Positions 25,178-37,040 are shown, numbered from the stretch's first letter. The stretch is 64,000 bases of DNA from Paramecium octaurelia (GCA_905182995.1 CAJJDP010000067.1:11679-75678); one strand, 5' to 3'. Numbers and translations are program-made. Notes: generated by a model from the sequence alone, not told the origin.

Positions 25178-26994
25178 TTCAAAAGACTTAACAACAACTA
25201 TCTCTTTTCTTTGGCTAATCTTTCAATTATTCAGTGTTTGTAGTTTGATTAGTTGTAGTTGATTGATATTGGGATTCTTGAGTTTGAAATTTAATTTAAG
25301 ATCCTCTGCCACTTATAAATTATTGTAATTCTCTTGGAGTTTCACTGATAGATTTCAAGGCAGATATTAGTTATGCTTCGTTTAAATAATTGTCCCCATT
25401 TTCATCGGGTTCTGCCTCAGAACCATCTAAAGAGCAGGGCAATGATTATTTTCTTAAATTGCCTCCTGATTGTCTTTAGCCGATTCTTTTGGAATTGGGA
25501 CTTGAATTTTGTTTAGGTTTTAAATTTTCATTATCAAGATACTATTAGAATCTATAACTAAATTATTCTTTAATATCTGATTTACTGCTTGATTGCTAGA
25601 GTGATCTCCTTAATGATTTCCTGTATTCTCCAGTTAACTCATCGATGTTCATGGCTTGATCGATTTAGAGTTAGAAGTTTTATTCTTTGAATATTTGCTT
25701 ATCATATTTGATGCCCTAGAATATATAAATGAGTTGAAAGTACATTCATCAATAGAATCTTTTCCATCATTGACAGTTCCTATTTAAGCATGGTCATTTA
25801 TTTTTCAATCTACTCATAACTAAGTTTGATGTTGATTTTGACTTTATTGAGAATGAGTTTGGCTCTCTAAGCAAATTTTAAGGTTTGGATGGTCTTTTCT
25901 TCATGTTCTAATGCTGCACTTACTGCACAGATGAAGGAAGTATTGGAATTACCACCTAAACATTCTTTAAGAAGCAAAGTAAGTTTGGAATCTCTATAAG
26001 GAACATGCTTGTTGCTTTTTCTGCTGGATAAAGCCATAATGCAATGTCCCAAACAGTGCAAGGATTAATTGATCTTTTTGGTTTCCTCGAGCATTTATCC
26101 TTTGGCAACAGTTTTGGCGAGTCTTTCACTTCCAGCCAAATCTATAAATTGGATTTTAGATGTTCTCTGTGATTTGTCCTTCCATTCAACAAACAATCTA
26201 ACTCAATGAAATGGCTTACTCAATTGAGAAAATCACATGGGATCTACTGGACCTGGAATTGAATTGAGTTGCTCCAATTGCTCTGTTGTAACTACCAAAG
26301 GCTACTAATTCCATGAGATCATTCACAGATTCAACTTGAACTTCTCTCACTCCCATCAACTTGGGACCGTCAGCTATAGAACTAATCTAAGAAATGTGAA
26401 AATGAAATACTTTGAGATCTAATTTTTGGTTGTTAGTTTTATATTGTTAATTTAACAGATCATAAATTTGCTCATTATAGATCTCGACATAGTTGGCTTT
26501 AAGAGTCACTTATTGCAATGATTCTTATTGTTTGATTTTTTGATATCCCTACATTCGTAATTGATTGTACCTCAACTATTTGATAAAACGATCTAGGCAG
26601 TATGCCAGAACTCGAGTCAATATTGAACTTATTATTGAGAATCTGCTCTATGGTACTCTCTGGCCCCAAGATTGTATAGGTTTTGCCCGATGAAGTTGCA
26701 CCGTAAGCAAACACCGCACTATTGTACCCCTATAAGCTAGAGATGTGAAATATAGATTGTTACAAAAAACTGATTTTGGGCAACATAATGGTTTAGAATA
26801 TCTCTTCTTAGAGTGTCATAGGAGGCATGATAACATCAAATTCAAAGATTTCATCTTGTTTTGTATTTTTATATGTGATTGCCTCTTCTTCAATTATCCA
26901 ATTAGGAGACTTGAGATTAAGGAAAATTTACAGACTCTTCTTCTGTACTCAAAATGGATTTAAAGCGAATGATAACTTTAATTTGATTGTCCAT
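25178..26994 (-). CDS. Kinesin motor protein
   Basis: N-terminal kinesin motor, ATP-driven microtubule movement. Motifs: P-loop GATSSGKT (usually GQTGSGKT), switch I NSRSSRSH, switch II DLAGSER, microtubule-binding YRDSKLTLLLKECLGG and neck-side TLKFAQRAK. A short coiled coil and a Ser/Gln-rich tail follow. Six introns: 26910-26931, 26737-26763, 26549-26570, 26387-26410, 26198-26219, 25716-25743. Read strictly, the last frame has no TGA before running into the convergent gene; one base too many near 25200 would instead give an end at 25178. The 3' end is therefore provisional. Family not certain; the Ala in the P-loop recalls kinesin-8 but is not decisive. Confidence 0.88.
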
Positions 26995-27031
26995 TTTTAT
27001 ATATCTATAATAATTATAATAATAATAAAAA

Positions 27032-27916
27032 TCAATTGATCAGTTATTAAAACTTAGTTCGTATAAGACTCCGCGGCCTTCCCAAGGCTTTACAACTATT
27101 CTTATTATTGGGAGTGTTGTTTTCATTTTCATCAAGTAACTAAATTTTTTTAATTTGGTAAATGGATCTGGCTGGCAAACGTTTCTCAATCACAAATTCT
27201 GTTTGTACTCGCAATCCAGTTACTTTTGCATTGTTCTTGTAAAATGTGTTATTGCGAGATCTAACAGGTTTTGGCGTAAGACAATATGATTTCTTTTTAT
27301 TTTGGTGGTAATATTAGTTTATGCTTTTTTGAATAGTTTGATTTCTATCTGAGATGTCCTTAATCATTTGTTGCATCCTCCTTCGAAGTAGATCTGACAT
27401 GTAAATGAATCTGGGCTCTTCGAATCGGTTCCTGTTGTATAAGGAAGACAACAATAGATATTTATTTGTCTCGTCTTGTTCCAAGTCTAAGCAATTGTAA
27501 TGCTATTGCTAGATCTGAGGTTCTCGGAGGAAGTAAGCCTACTGTATGCGATGAGTTTCTATGATGTTATTATAGGTTTTGAGAGTCGAATTGCCTAGCT
27601 TCTTGATTTCCTTCAAATAAACTCGTATGCAATAATCATAGATTTACTCAATTGACAAATCCAATGATAACAGTTCTTCAAGTCTTATAAATCATTGAGA
27701 ATACCTTGTATATCTTCTTAGATACAAATTTCGAATGTGTTCATAGTTTTTATTCTGGATGAGTTGCATCAATGAATTGATCTGATTTTCAGAAAACAGA
27801 GATTTATTCAACCTCAAGTATTTCTGGATTTCAAATTGTTGGATCTCAGTCAGTGGCTCTGGTTAGGTTAATAAAACTATCATGTCAAGTCTTGCAATCA
27901 GAATATGCATTCCCAT
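27032..27916 (-). CDS. Hypothetical basic protein
   Basis: 287 residues with one 21-nt intron (27684-27704), which is a multiple of three and carries a TGA in frame. Mostly helical in the first half (for example LTEIQQFEIQKYLRLNKSLF), then basic and low-complexity; a segment CLTPKPVRSRNNTF suggests a phosphorylated or microtubule-associated tail, but that is speculation. Its stop lies 37 nt upstream of the kinesin start on the same strand. Its 5' end is duplicated at 29210-29320 by the assembly repeat. Confidence 0.65.
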
Positions 27917-27959
27917 TGAATATCGAATAGTATTAACAGATAAAGAATAAATTAAATTA
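27917..27959. promoter_or_regulatory. 43-bp divergent intergenic region
   Basis: Only 43 bases separate the start codons of the minus-strand hypothetical gene and the plus-strand ERV46-like gene. It must hold both 5' UTRs and both core promoters. AT-rich with no obvious TATA-like element in a fixed position. Repeated at 29321-29363 in the duplicated copy. Confidence 0.6.
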
Positions 27960-29208
27960 ATGATAAACCTATTCCCTAAAATACAGGACAATCAATATAA
28001 TCGTCAATCTTGGGGAGGCCTCCTATTTCTCATAACCCTCATTTGTATTGTCTTCATGATATGGACTGAAATTACAAATGCCTACAAGGGGAAAATCTCA
28101 TTGCAAGTAGACTCAACTATTGATTCTAGGATTAGAGTAAATTTGGATGCAATCATCTAAGCTCCCTGCCAAGCATTGACATTAAACATTCAAGATATGA
28201 TGGGCTCCTATTTATAAGATGTATAACAAACTGTTATAAAAACACCACTTATCGAAGCTAATTTAGAGGAGGTGAAATAATAGCAAGAGGTAAACTTTAC
28301 ATCTTGTTACGGTGCTGAGTTGCTTGTGAATCAAAAATGTTTTAGTTGCCAAGATGTTATGATGGCATTTGCTTAAAGAAGATGGAAATAGCCTAAATTT
28401 GAAAGTATAATTTAATGTGTTGGCCAACCTACTGTTTAATTTGATGACTAAGAATTGCTGTAGTTCTAAAAAGTTGATTTTAATCACAAAAAATAACTTC
28501 AGCTGACTAAAAATAAATTGATTAATATTACTGCTGCTTAGTTATTTAAACAATCTATAGAATTGGATGACAATGACGCCACCAATTAAAATTTGACTTA
28601 AGAATAGAGAGGCAAGTTCAGGAAAGCTTTGGATCTACTCACAGAATTTAGTTATAATCCTATGCAATGGGATGAACAGAGATTGTAAGAAGAAAAGAAT
28701 AAATAATTCGATTAGTTGATTAACATGCTAAATATATCTATGGATCATATTTTTGGAGGTAATTTAGCTAGTCAACTACGTTTCTCTGATAGAGAAAGAG
28801 TTCTGGCTTTTAAAAACCTCACGAAAGATGTTGTACAATTAACTGAAATTTATAGATAAAAATGTGACACTCCTTTATAAATATCCTTAAACGCTACATA
28901 TGGTGATGAATCAATTGTTGAGTACTTTGAAATCAAGATGGCTAAAAGTGAGTGTTCAATTCCATTCTATTACTTTACAAATGAGGACATTATGATCATC
29001 AAAGTGTAAGGATTATCATTGGAATGGTAGATTGTTTAGTGAACCATTCAAAGTTGAACAGCCATCTTACTCAAATATTGAGCCCTCAGATATTTAAGGA
29101 CATATTAATGAAGCATGCAGATTTTTTGGTTATTTTTATATTAAGAAGGTTCCTGGAATCTTTGCTATATAATCAAATCAATAAGCCATGGATTTTATTA
29201 ATAGAACA
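27960..29208 (+). CDS. ERV46/ERGIC3-like gene, truncated duplicate
   Basis: Same sequence as the 5' part of the complete gene at 29364-30954, including the 25-nt intron (29006-29030). The reading frame runs into the N at 29209 and then into the start of the second copy, so it has no proper 3' end. Best treated as a sequencing or assembly duplicate, not a second gene. Confidence 0.8.
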
Positions 29209-29209
29209 N

Positions 29210-29320
29210 ATTCAACCTCAAGTATTTCTGGATTTCAAATTGTTGGATCTCAGTCAGTGGCTCTGGTTAGGTTAATAAAACTATCATGTCAAGTCTTGCA
29301 ATCAGAATATGCATTCCCAT
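29210..29320 (-). pseudogene. Duplicated 5' fragment of the hypothetical gene at 27032-27916
   Basis: The first 37 codons of the minus-strand gene, repeated because of the tandem duplication and ending at the N. Not an independent gene. Confidence 0.85.
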
Positions 29321-30612
29321 TGAATATCGAATAGTATTAACAGATAAAGAATAAATTAAATTAATGATAAACCTATTCCCTAAAATACAGGACAATCAAT
29401 ATAATCGTCAATCTTGGGGAGGCCTCCTATTTCTCATAACCCTCATTTGTATTGTCTTCATGATATGGACTGAAATTACAAATGCCTACAAGGGGAAAAT
29501 CTCATTGCAAGTAGACTCAACTATTGATTCTAGGATTAGAGTAAATTTGGATGCAATCATCTAAGCTCCCTGCCAAGCATTGACATTAAACATTCAAGAT
29601 ATGATGGGCTCCTATTTATAAGATGTATAACAAACTGTTATAAAAACACCACTTATCGAAGCTAATTTAGAGGAGGTGAAATAATAGCAAGAGGTAAACT
29701 TTACATCTTGTTACGGTGCTGAGTTGCTTGTGAATCAAAAATGTTTTAGTTGCCAAGATGTTATGATGGCATTTGCTTAAAGAAGATGGAAATAGCCTAA
29801 ATTTGAAAGTATAATTTAATGTGTTGGCCAACCTACTGTTTAATTTGATGACTAAGAATTGCTGTAGTTCTAAAAAGTTGATTTTAATCACAAAAAATAA
29901 CTTCAGCTGACTAAAAATAAATTGATTAATATTACTGCTGCTTAGTTATTTAAACAATCTATAGAATTGGATGACAATGACGCCACCAATTAAAATTTGA
30001 CTTAAGAATAGAGAGGCAAGTTCAGGAAAGCTTTGGATCTACTCACAGAATTTAGTTATAATCCTATGCAATGGGATGAACAGAGATTGTAAGAAGAAAA
30101 GAATAAATAATTCGATTAGTTGATTAACATGCTAAATATATCTATGGATCATATTTTTGGAGGTAATTTAGCTAGTCAACTACGTTTCTCTGATAGAGAA
30201 AGAGTTCTGGCTTTTAAAAACCTCACGAAAGATGTTGTACAATTAACTGAAATTTATAGATAAAAATGTGACACTCCTTTATAAATATCCTTAAACGCTA
30301 CATATGGTGATGAATCAATTGTTGAGTACTTTGAAATCAAGATGGCTAAAAGTGAGTGTTCAATTCCATTCTATTACTTTACAAATGAGGACATTATGAT
30401 CATCAAAGTGTAAGGATTATCATTGGAATGGTAGATTGTTTAGTGAACCATTCAAAGTTGAACAGCCATCTTACTCAAATATTGAGCCCTCAGATATTTA
30501 AGGACATATTAATGAAGCATGCAGATTTTTTGGTTATTTTTATATTAAGAAGGTTCCTGGAATCTTTGCTATATAATCAAATCAATAAGCCATGGATTTT
30601 ATTAATAGAACA
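29210..30612. repeat. Second copy of the 1.4-kb tandem duplication
   Basis: Same sequence as 27806-29208. This copy continues without break into unique sequence (30613 onward) that completes the ERV46-like gene. Confidence 0.93.
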
Positions 30613-30954
30613 TTTCAAGGCAATCACACTTTCAAGTTAACATTTGGAGAATAACCGTAAACTCAAACAGAAACAAATAGTGAATTTTCTTCAAAATATT
30701 ATTTAAAACTAGTCACTACTAATAGTATTGATATGTGGAATAATCAAAATGTCTATTATACATTTACACAATAGAGGTCTCTTTACAATGCTACGACTGC
30801 TCCTTTCATCGAATTCCATTATGAATTTGATCCTATTTCTATGACTATTCAATCCACTACAATAAAAAATTATCTAGTTTTAGTTTTTGCTGTTATAGGA
30901 GGTGTTTTTGCTGTTAGTAAATATATTGCAGGTCTCTTGATGATGTTAATATGA
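29364..30954 (+). CDS. ERV46/ERGIC3-like ER-Golgi cargo receptor
   Basis: 521 residues with one 25-nt intron (30410-30434). N-terminal pattern FPK..DNQYNRQSWGGLLFL and the following membrane span, then VDSTIDSRIRVNLDAI, match the ERV41/ERV46 (ERGIC2/3) family, whose members have two membrane spans around a large lumenal domain and cycle in COPII/COPI vesicles. The ERV46-type lumenal motif CFSCQDVMMAFAQRRW is present, as is the lumenal ACRFFGYFYIKKVPG (family GC...G....N+V.G). The second span is near the C-terminus (about residues 490-515). The role in retrieval or export of ER cargo follows from the family. Confidence 0.85.
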
Positions 30955-31410
30955 TATTCTGTTTAATATTAATTAATTAGCAAATAGTATAAAATCCAAT
31001 AATTGAAAAAATGAACCTAAACCATAATGATACCTTTGGAACTCTTTAATCCAATCAATCCCCTAGCGTAAGACCTTAAAATCTGATAACATGTACTTAT
31101 CATCTTATTGAATATTTATTATCTATCTGTGCTGTTGACCCTTCATCTAAATGTTTAATGTGATGTGATTTGATTTGATACTTTAAAAGTAATGATTTAA
31201 ATTACAACTGATAATTTCTCACTTTTTTCAAACTTTAATAATCTCAAAAACACTGAAATTTTGATATAAATCAGATATCAAGGTACAACTGTTTTCATTA
31301 ATTTAATCTATCTTAACTTTATTTGAAATATAATTAATGAATGAATATTAATTAAGGGAATGAATCAAATTTAGTATGAATCTAATTCTTGCTTTCTAGA
31401 TATTATCTGA
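30955..31410. other. AT-rich spacer
   Basis: Contains a 49-codon plus-strand ORF (31008-31157, MNLNHNDTFGTLQS...) with little to support it. Nothing else coding-like. Confidence 0.35.
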
Positions 31411-31692
31411 TATATTAAGATTTAAGACTTGATTGCTATTAAACGTAATTGTTTTAAATTCAGAAAAGTTAAATCTAGGAATAAACTTGTCTATAAAATA
31501 TTTGATATAGCTATCTTAACATCACTTCCTGATAGTTAATAAGCAATCCTCTGGAAATGTATTTTATAATTTTTATAGGAATTGCCATTTTTTAGTATTA
31601 ATAAAAAGCAATTGATTTTGCTCTTGCACTGGTACTTTAAAGTAGTTTAAAAAGTTCGATTAGTGGAATTCTAACAAGAATAAATAAATTGA
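31411..31692 (+). pseudogene. Open frame without start, possibly cyclic-nucleotide-binding-like fragment
   Basis: A 93-codon plus-strand frame with no ATG at its beginning, ending in TGA 31690-31692. The stretch LQFLQELPFFSINKKQLILL resembles the first helix of cyclic-nucleotide-binding domains, which in this organism often starts FF..L....L. No continuation is found downstream; the aquaporin starts 25 nt later. Probably a relic. Confidence 0.3.
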
Positions 31693-31716
31693 TTATATTG
31701 ATTAATTAAATAAATT

Positions 31717-32537
31717 ATGGAACCTATTGTTAATGAGTTTTCATAAGTAAATGATGATTCAGTTGAAAAAGAGAAGGCCTAAATTACAAATATCATCGTA
31801 TTTGAAACAACAGGAACATTATTATTGATCTATGGAGCATTAGCTACAGAGTAAAATGATCTCATAATTATAGAACAAACTTCGGTGTAGCTCTTGTTTA
31901 TTTCATTGGATTAGTAGTATGTGGAAGGTTAAGCGGAGGGTACTTCAATCCTATTTGCACTTTGATAGGATATATAGATGGATCGATTTCTAAGAAGAAA
32001 GCCATTTATTATGTTGGAGCATAAACAGTTGCAGGTTTAATAGCAGGGATGTTATTGATGCCAATGTTTGCATACAAATAAACATTGCCATATTTTGAAA
32101 GGTAGTTGGGATGACAATTAATATAGATTACCATCACATCAAGTCTTTGGAACAATGATGTCAGAGATTGCTGGATCCATCATCTTCTTTACATTCATAC
32201 AAATTTAGACTGCAGAAAACACTAAAATCACGAGTACTCCTGTGCAATCTGCCATCTTTGTGAGTGTCATTTATTTCGTAGCCCGATAGTAAATATTTAA
32301 TATAATGTAGATACACTGCAACGATGGGAAATAGTTTATTCAACCCTTCAGCTGCTTTTGGGTACTATAATCACATAAGTTAGATTACAATTATTTTATG
32401 GAATTTATTATGGAAAATGGGATTAAATGGTTAATTTATTGATGTATATTCTTGGTCCTTGGATTGGAGCATTGTTAGCAATCACCTTCTTCTGGAAAAT
32501 CTATACTCCAACTCTTGTTAGTAAATAGTCAAATTGA
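31717..32537 (+). CDS. Aquaporin/MIP family channel with non-canonical NPA motifs
   Basis: Four introns (31851-31873, 32102-32126, 32289-32310, 32362-32383) leave a 242-residue protein with six hydrophobic spans, the normal MIP size. The first half-helix motif is NPI (in YFNPICTL) and the second NPS (in NPSAAFG) where the family normally has NPA twice; the Arg that normally follows the second motif is also absent. The last span has the typical LGPWIGALLA. Water or solute channels of this family function in osmoregulation; altered selectivity filter here implies unusual substrate, as an inference. The N-terminal 30 residues are acidic and cytosolic. Confidence 0.85.
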
Positions 32538-32579
32538 ATTTCATATTAATACAATATTAATTTATACGGTTATTAACGA

Positions 32580-33343
32580 ATGCACTATTCTGAGTAAAAC
32601 TCTATTGAAAACGATAATCGAATAAAATAGCTATAGAAAAAGAGAGAGGCCATTTAAAAGTAAACCGAAATGAGGAGAAAGGAGATTGAACAACATTCTG
32701 ATTTGGATTATGAGTATTGATTTGATATCATTGTGCTAGAAAAATCTAGAAAGAAAATGAGATACTGATTTAAGATAAATATAATGTGGAGTAGAGAGCC
32801 GCCAAATTGCAAGAAGTGTATAATGGTCTCAAACTGAGCGTAATGAAATAGTAATTATAATTCAAATTTTATAGAGTTGGAAAAATACAAGTTTCTGCTG
32901 ATACTTTATGCAAACATAAATAAAACATCTATGAACATATGGTGAGACATAAATCAAAGGAAGCAGACCTATTTTTATTAGCTACAAACACAAAACCTAA
33001 GGATTACAAATAAGTCTTAGAAGACAATTAGAATTAAGGTCCATTAGTATAAGAGAAAGAGAAGGAAATGGAAGCTTTGAGATTACAAAATCAGATCTTG
33101 AAAAATGAATTAGAAATCCATAAAAACCAATAGTAATACATTCGAGAATTCTCTAACAACCCTCACATAGACTAAGATATCATTAAAAACATGGTTAATG
33201 AAAATCAGTTTAATAGAATCAATACAAGCAAAAACGAGAGAAGCAATAGTTAGTTGAGTATGGAAACTAAATAAATTGTGGACTTTTATAATGAAAAATA
33301 ATAGTCCTCTTCAATGTACAAGGAATAATTGTAATTTGGTTGA
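32580..33343 (+). CDS. Coiled-coil protein
   Basis: 245 residues, one intron of 26 nt (32714-32739). Charged, Gln/Lys/Glu-rich throughout with heptad character at about residues 15-85 and 130-180. Contains a basic central segment (LCKHKQNIYEHMVRHKSKE). No family recognised. It starts 42 nt after the aquaporin stop and ends 15 nt before the convergent helicase stop, showing how compact the chromosome is. Confidence 0.65.
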
Positions 33344-33358
33344 TATTTATAAACTAAT

Positions 33359-35015
33359 TCATTTAAAATATTATTCTAATTCATTACTTAAACATTTTAA
33401 TTATGAATAAAACTCTCTACAACATTTACATTATAATATATCTTTAATTTCATTAATATTAAACTTTATTAATTAATTCTATTTAGGTATTACTTATTCT
33501 TAAACTTCTACATCCATTTATTGTTATTAATTTTGGTTATCATCACATTCCTATATTTTTTTTTATTTTCTAGGTCTAATTATAATCTCCTCTTTCTCAA
33601 AGTTATTCTTCTAGTCTTTATCCTTCTGGTCATCCTCATAATATTGAAATTTGTTTTCATCATAAAACTTGTAATTGGTTTATTTCCAGTCTGAAACACC
33701 ATTTAAAAATTCTGCATAGAACTCTTTCTTTTCAACCATATTACAATGTTTCTCATCTAATTTAGTGTTCAATTTCGAAATCTCTTCCTCAATAAACTCC
33801 TAAACATCCTTATAATTTGTTTGTTCGAGTAATAATGACATACCAAAGGTTCCAAAACGACCTGTTCTTCCTATCCTATGTAAATAAGTTTCATAAGAGG
33901 AGGGAGTATCAAAATGAATAACCAAATCCAGAGTGTCGACATCAATTCCTCGGGAAAGCTGCAAATATATATTGAATTAATACCAAATCTGTGGAAATAA
34001 TCAAATTTGCCCTGTTTCTTTTGAGTTAATGCATCATTTTTATTCTATCAGATTAAGTTAAATCTCCGTGAATTAGCACTGGATTAAATCCTTCAGCCTT
34101 AAGATCCATAAATAGATTTTCTCCTCTAACTTTGTCATTATAAAAAATTATAGTTTACTTGATTGATAACTATTTCATTATTTTAGCAATTGCTTCAGTT
34201 TTAGTTTGGTATTTAGATTTGTTTTCGTCATCATAATTTAATTTAATGTAAAATTAAGTCAGATTCTCTAGGCAGATTTCTTCATTTGATTTAATTAATT
34301 TAGGATTGCTCAGACATAACTATATCAAACCAATTATTTTGGTAGGATATGTTGCCGAAAAACACAATATTTGAGGCTTATTTTAATCCTAATTCCTACC
34401 TACAATATTTGCCAATATTTTCTTAAAGTGAGGCTAAAAAGTATAATTCTCATGTAATTTATCTGCTTCATCCAATACCAACAATTTTATATTGCACAAA
34501 TTCATCAACTTTTCCTAAATCATTTACATAATTCTTCCTACTGTACCGATTATTATAGTGCATCTTCTTGTTTTAAGAACATCTCTATCTTGTTCTACAG
34601 GCAGTCCTCCAATAAACAGATGAGATTAAAAATAGTCCTTCTCTACTCCTTCCAATTTATTTACAAGTTTTGTTAATATATCTGTGATTTATATCGCTAA
34701 TTCTCTAGTAGGTACAATAATTAATGCAAATGGCAAAGGATTCTCAAAATTTTAAATGGTATTATCAACAACTAGAGTTTATTGAATTCTAGCCTTCCTT
34801 TCATAAGCATCTTATTATATTTCAAGTCCATATTATAACACCTACACTAAAAAGCATAATGTCTTTCCAGTGCCAGCCTCTCCTTAACAAATGACATCCT
34901 CTTTTTACAATATAGATGGAATGGCCTTTTGTTAAATTAAAGAAGGTTTCTTGAAATTCATTTTCTCGAATGCTTCTACTATGCATTTGTTAATACCAAA
35001 ATTATTAAAATTCAT
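33359..35015 (-). CDS. DEAD-box RNA helicase, DDX20/Gemin3-like
   Basis: ATP-dependent RNA helicase core in the first 390 residues: Q-motif region [15 protein letters not shown], motif I GEAGTGKT, Ia PTRELA, GG, motif II DEAD, motif III SATYP, then [16 protein letters not shown] and [10 protein letters not shown]. The Tyr in SATYP and overall order resemble DDX20 (Gemin3), the helicase of the SMN complex that assembles snRNPs; I hold this subfamily call as likely, not certain. One intron of 25 nt at 33959-33983. The C-terminal 150 residues are acidic and Gln-rich, with a CKCC cluster near the end. 543 residues. Confidence 0.85.
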
Positions 35016-36770
35016 TTAAATTATTAATCAATCTATTCAAACAATTAAGGAATCAGTATATTTCATTTTACCTTAAACTACTTCAATATTCCTAATTTGA
35101 AAGTAAAGTGATATAAGAAATAAAGTTCTGCTATAAACATAACTAATATTCACACATTGTATTTATCTTTTGTTCCAAAATCTCTCATAATTTAACTAGC
35201 TATATTAAGAGAAGAACTTTACTGTATTTAATTGAAATAATCATCAGGACATGATTAAATTGCACTAAAAAGGAAGGAAATTATAACACTTAAATAGTCT
35301 TAAAAATACAATTCTTACAAAATTATAAAAATATTCATTATTGATAACATGTATTAAAAATATAAATATTTTTTAATAAAGTTTTTAATTGATGTAAATC
35401 GATAAAAAATGGAAAAATTAATTAAAAAATTTGATATACATTTTTAAAGTTCCGTTTAATATCTTGAATGTCCATTATACTTAACAAGAATTTGAAATTA
35501 TACTTAAGAAATTTGTTGATTAATTTTCTTTAATTTAAGCAAATATGAGTTACCCGATGATAAAATGCGAAATCTAAAAAAGACCCATTGATTTTAATGA
35601 TTTTTATAAATAATGTAATAATGTTGGATTTCAAAGTATAAACATCATCCTTATAACTTAGAGTAATTATGTATAGATTCATCATTATTTCTCCGATAAT
35701 ATGAATGCTATGATAATTAAATTGAATAATTTTGAGTTATTAGTTTTTTAAGTATTTTTTATTTTTAGTTATATATATCTGACGAAAGATTTCTAACTGA
35801 AATGAGGATAAGAATGATGGTTTTTCATTTAAGTTTTTGAAATTATGATGTGCTTTACATTTATAATTAAAATTAGCATACCATAAAAAAGAAATAAAAA
35901 TAAATAGTTTGATATCTCCCCAATTTCATAAGTGTTATTATTAGAGTAATACTAATGATAAATAATGTCAAAAATTTTGATTGAATGAACTATAGCTAAG
36001 TCCAATTGGTTTTGGGGAGGATGGTATTACAAATGAAGGGCTTTGCACAGTTGATGTTTCACTTGGACAGGTTGTTATTCTTTTTCCAACATCTACATAA
36101 ATAATCTTCTTTGTTTTCTTTTGTTGTAATATTCTTTGTTTCAAATCGAAGCAAGCTTCGTGTTTTAACAGGTATTATTTGGTTAGATGTTAGCTTTAAT
36201 TTAACTCATTTTTCAATTGCTCTTTATTTTTCTCGATTTAATTGGATAAAGTTTGGGTTTAAGCTAAAATATTACTATATTTTACCTAGTTTTTCACTTA
36301 AAATCAGGATTTACTTTTAATATTCATTTTAAAGAATTTAGTTTTATTGTCTAACTTCATTGATTTGCCTAATGAGTTACTCTTTTTCATCTTTAAAAGC
36401 AGGAGTCCTAGGTTCCGAATCACTAGGGCAACCTATATTGTGAAGATTTTGATCTTCATTCTCTTAGAACAAACTCAGTATTTACATTATAGAATAACTC
36501 ATTACTATTATTTATTTAATTGCATGTCATAAAAATTAATGTGTGTTAAAAGTTAAAAGATATAACCTACTTGTAGAACAAAAAAACTCAAAGCAGCACA
36601 AGGAATAATATTTTGAATGAAGAAATTAATTCTCACCATTTAATTTTATAAAAACAGTTCTGGCTCTTGGTATAACACTTTAATAAAAGAGTTATCAAAT
36701 TTTTGTTATTTTGATAATAATAAAATTTATTATATAATACGATATTACAATAATATTATGTCAAAAAAGT
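35016..36770. other. Long region with no convincing gene
   Basis: Nearly 1.75 kb that I cannot explain. 35100-35950 is very AT-rich. 35990-36130 and 36370-36450 are noticeably richer in G and C than the surroundings and contain no open frame of note, so they could be parts of non-coding RNAs or old gene remnants. I could not fold a convincing structure by eye. Confidence 0.35.
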
Positions 36771-37040
36771 TACAAAAATAGATTACTCTCTATTGATCAT
36801 TCTAAATCTTATGTAAATTGCATAGGTAAAGCAAATGATCTTGATTCTGAATTCAAAACCAAGTTTCTCAAAAATTAAAGAGCATTTTATTTCAATCCAA
36901 AATACACTTATCGTAATATATTTGTAAGTGATATCAGACCAGGATTCTTTACTATTATTACTAAGTTTTAGAAATAATTATTAATAAATTCATATAGATA
37001 TTATTATTATAATTTATATGATTAACTCATAATTATTTGA
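36771..37040 (+). pseudogene. Short coding-like fragment before the IQCH-like gene
   Basis: A plus-strand frame of about 88 codons without a start codon, ending at TGA 37038-37040. It reads like protein (for example KNQRAFYFNPKYTYRN). It overlaps the first codons of the IQCH-like gene in a different frame, so it cannot be a complete gene in this context. Possibly a relic of a neighbouring gene. Confidence 0.25.

Larger units (their letters stand above)
27806..29208. repeat. First copy of a perfect 1.4-kb tandem duplication (probable assembly artefact)
   Basis: Identical, as far as I compared, to 29210-30612 with an offset of 1404 bases. The single N at 29209 is exactly at the junction of the copies. 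The copy begins inside the minus-strand hypothetical gene and ends inside the ERV46-like gene, cutting both. Confidence 0.93.

Noticed and set aside
27960..29208. Recent gene duplication of the ERV46-like gene
   Set aside because: Copies are perfect, the first is truncated exactly at an N, and the repeat also cuts the neighbour gene; an assembly overlap explains all of this.
36395..36440. Possible tRNA T-arm
   Set aside because: The loop is too long and no matching acceptor stem, D-arm or anticodon arm could be placed around it.
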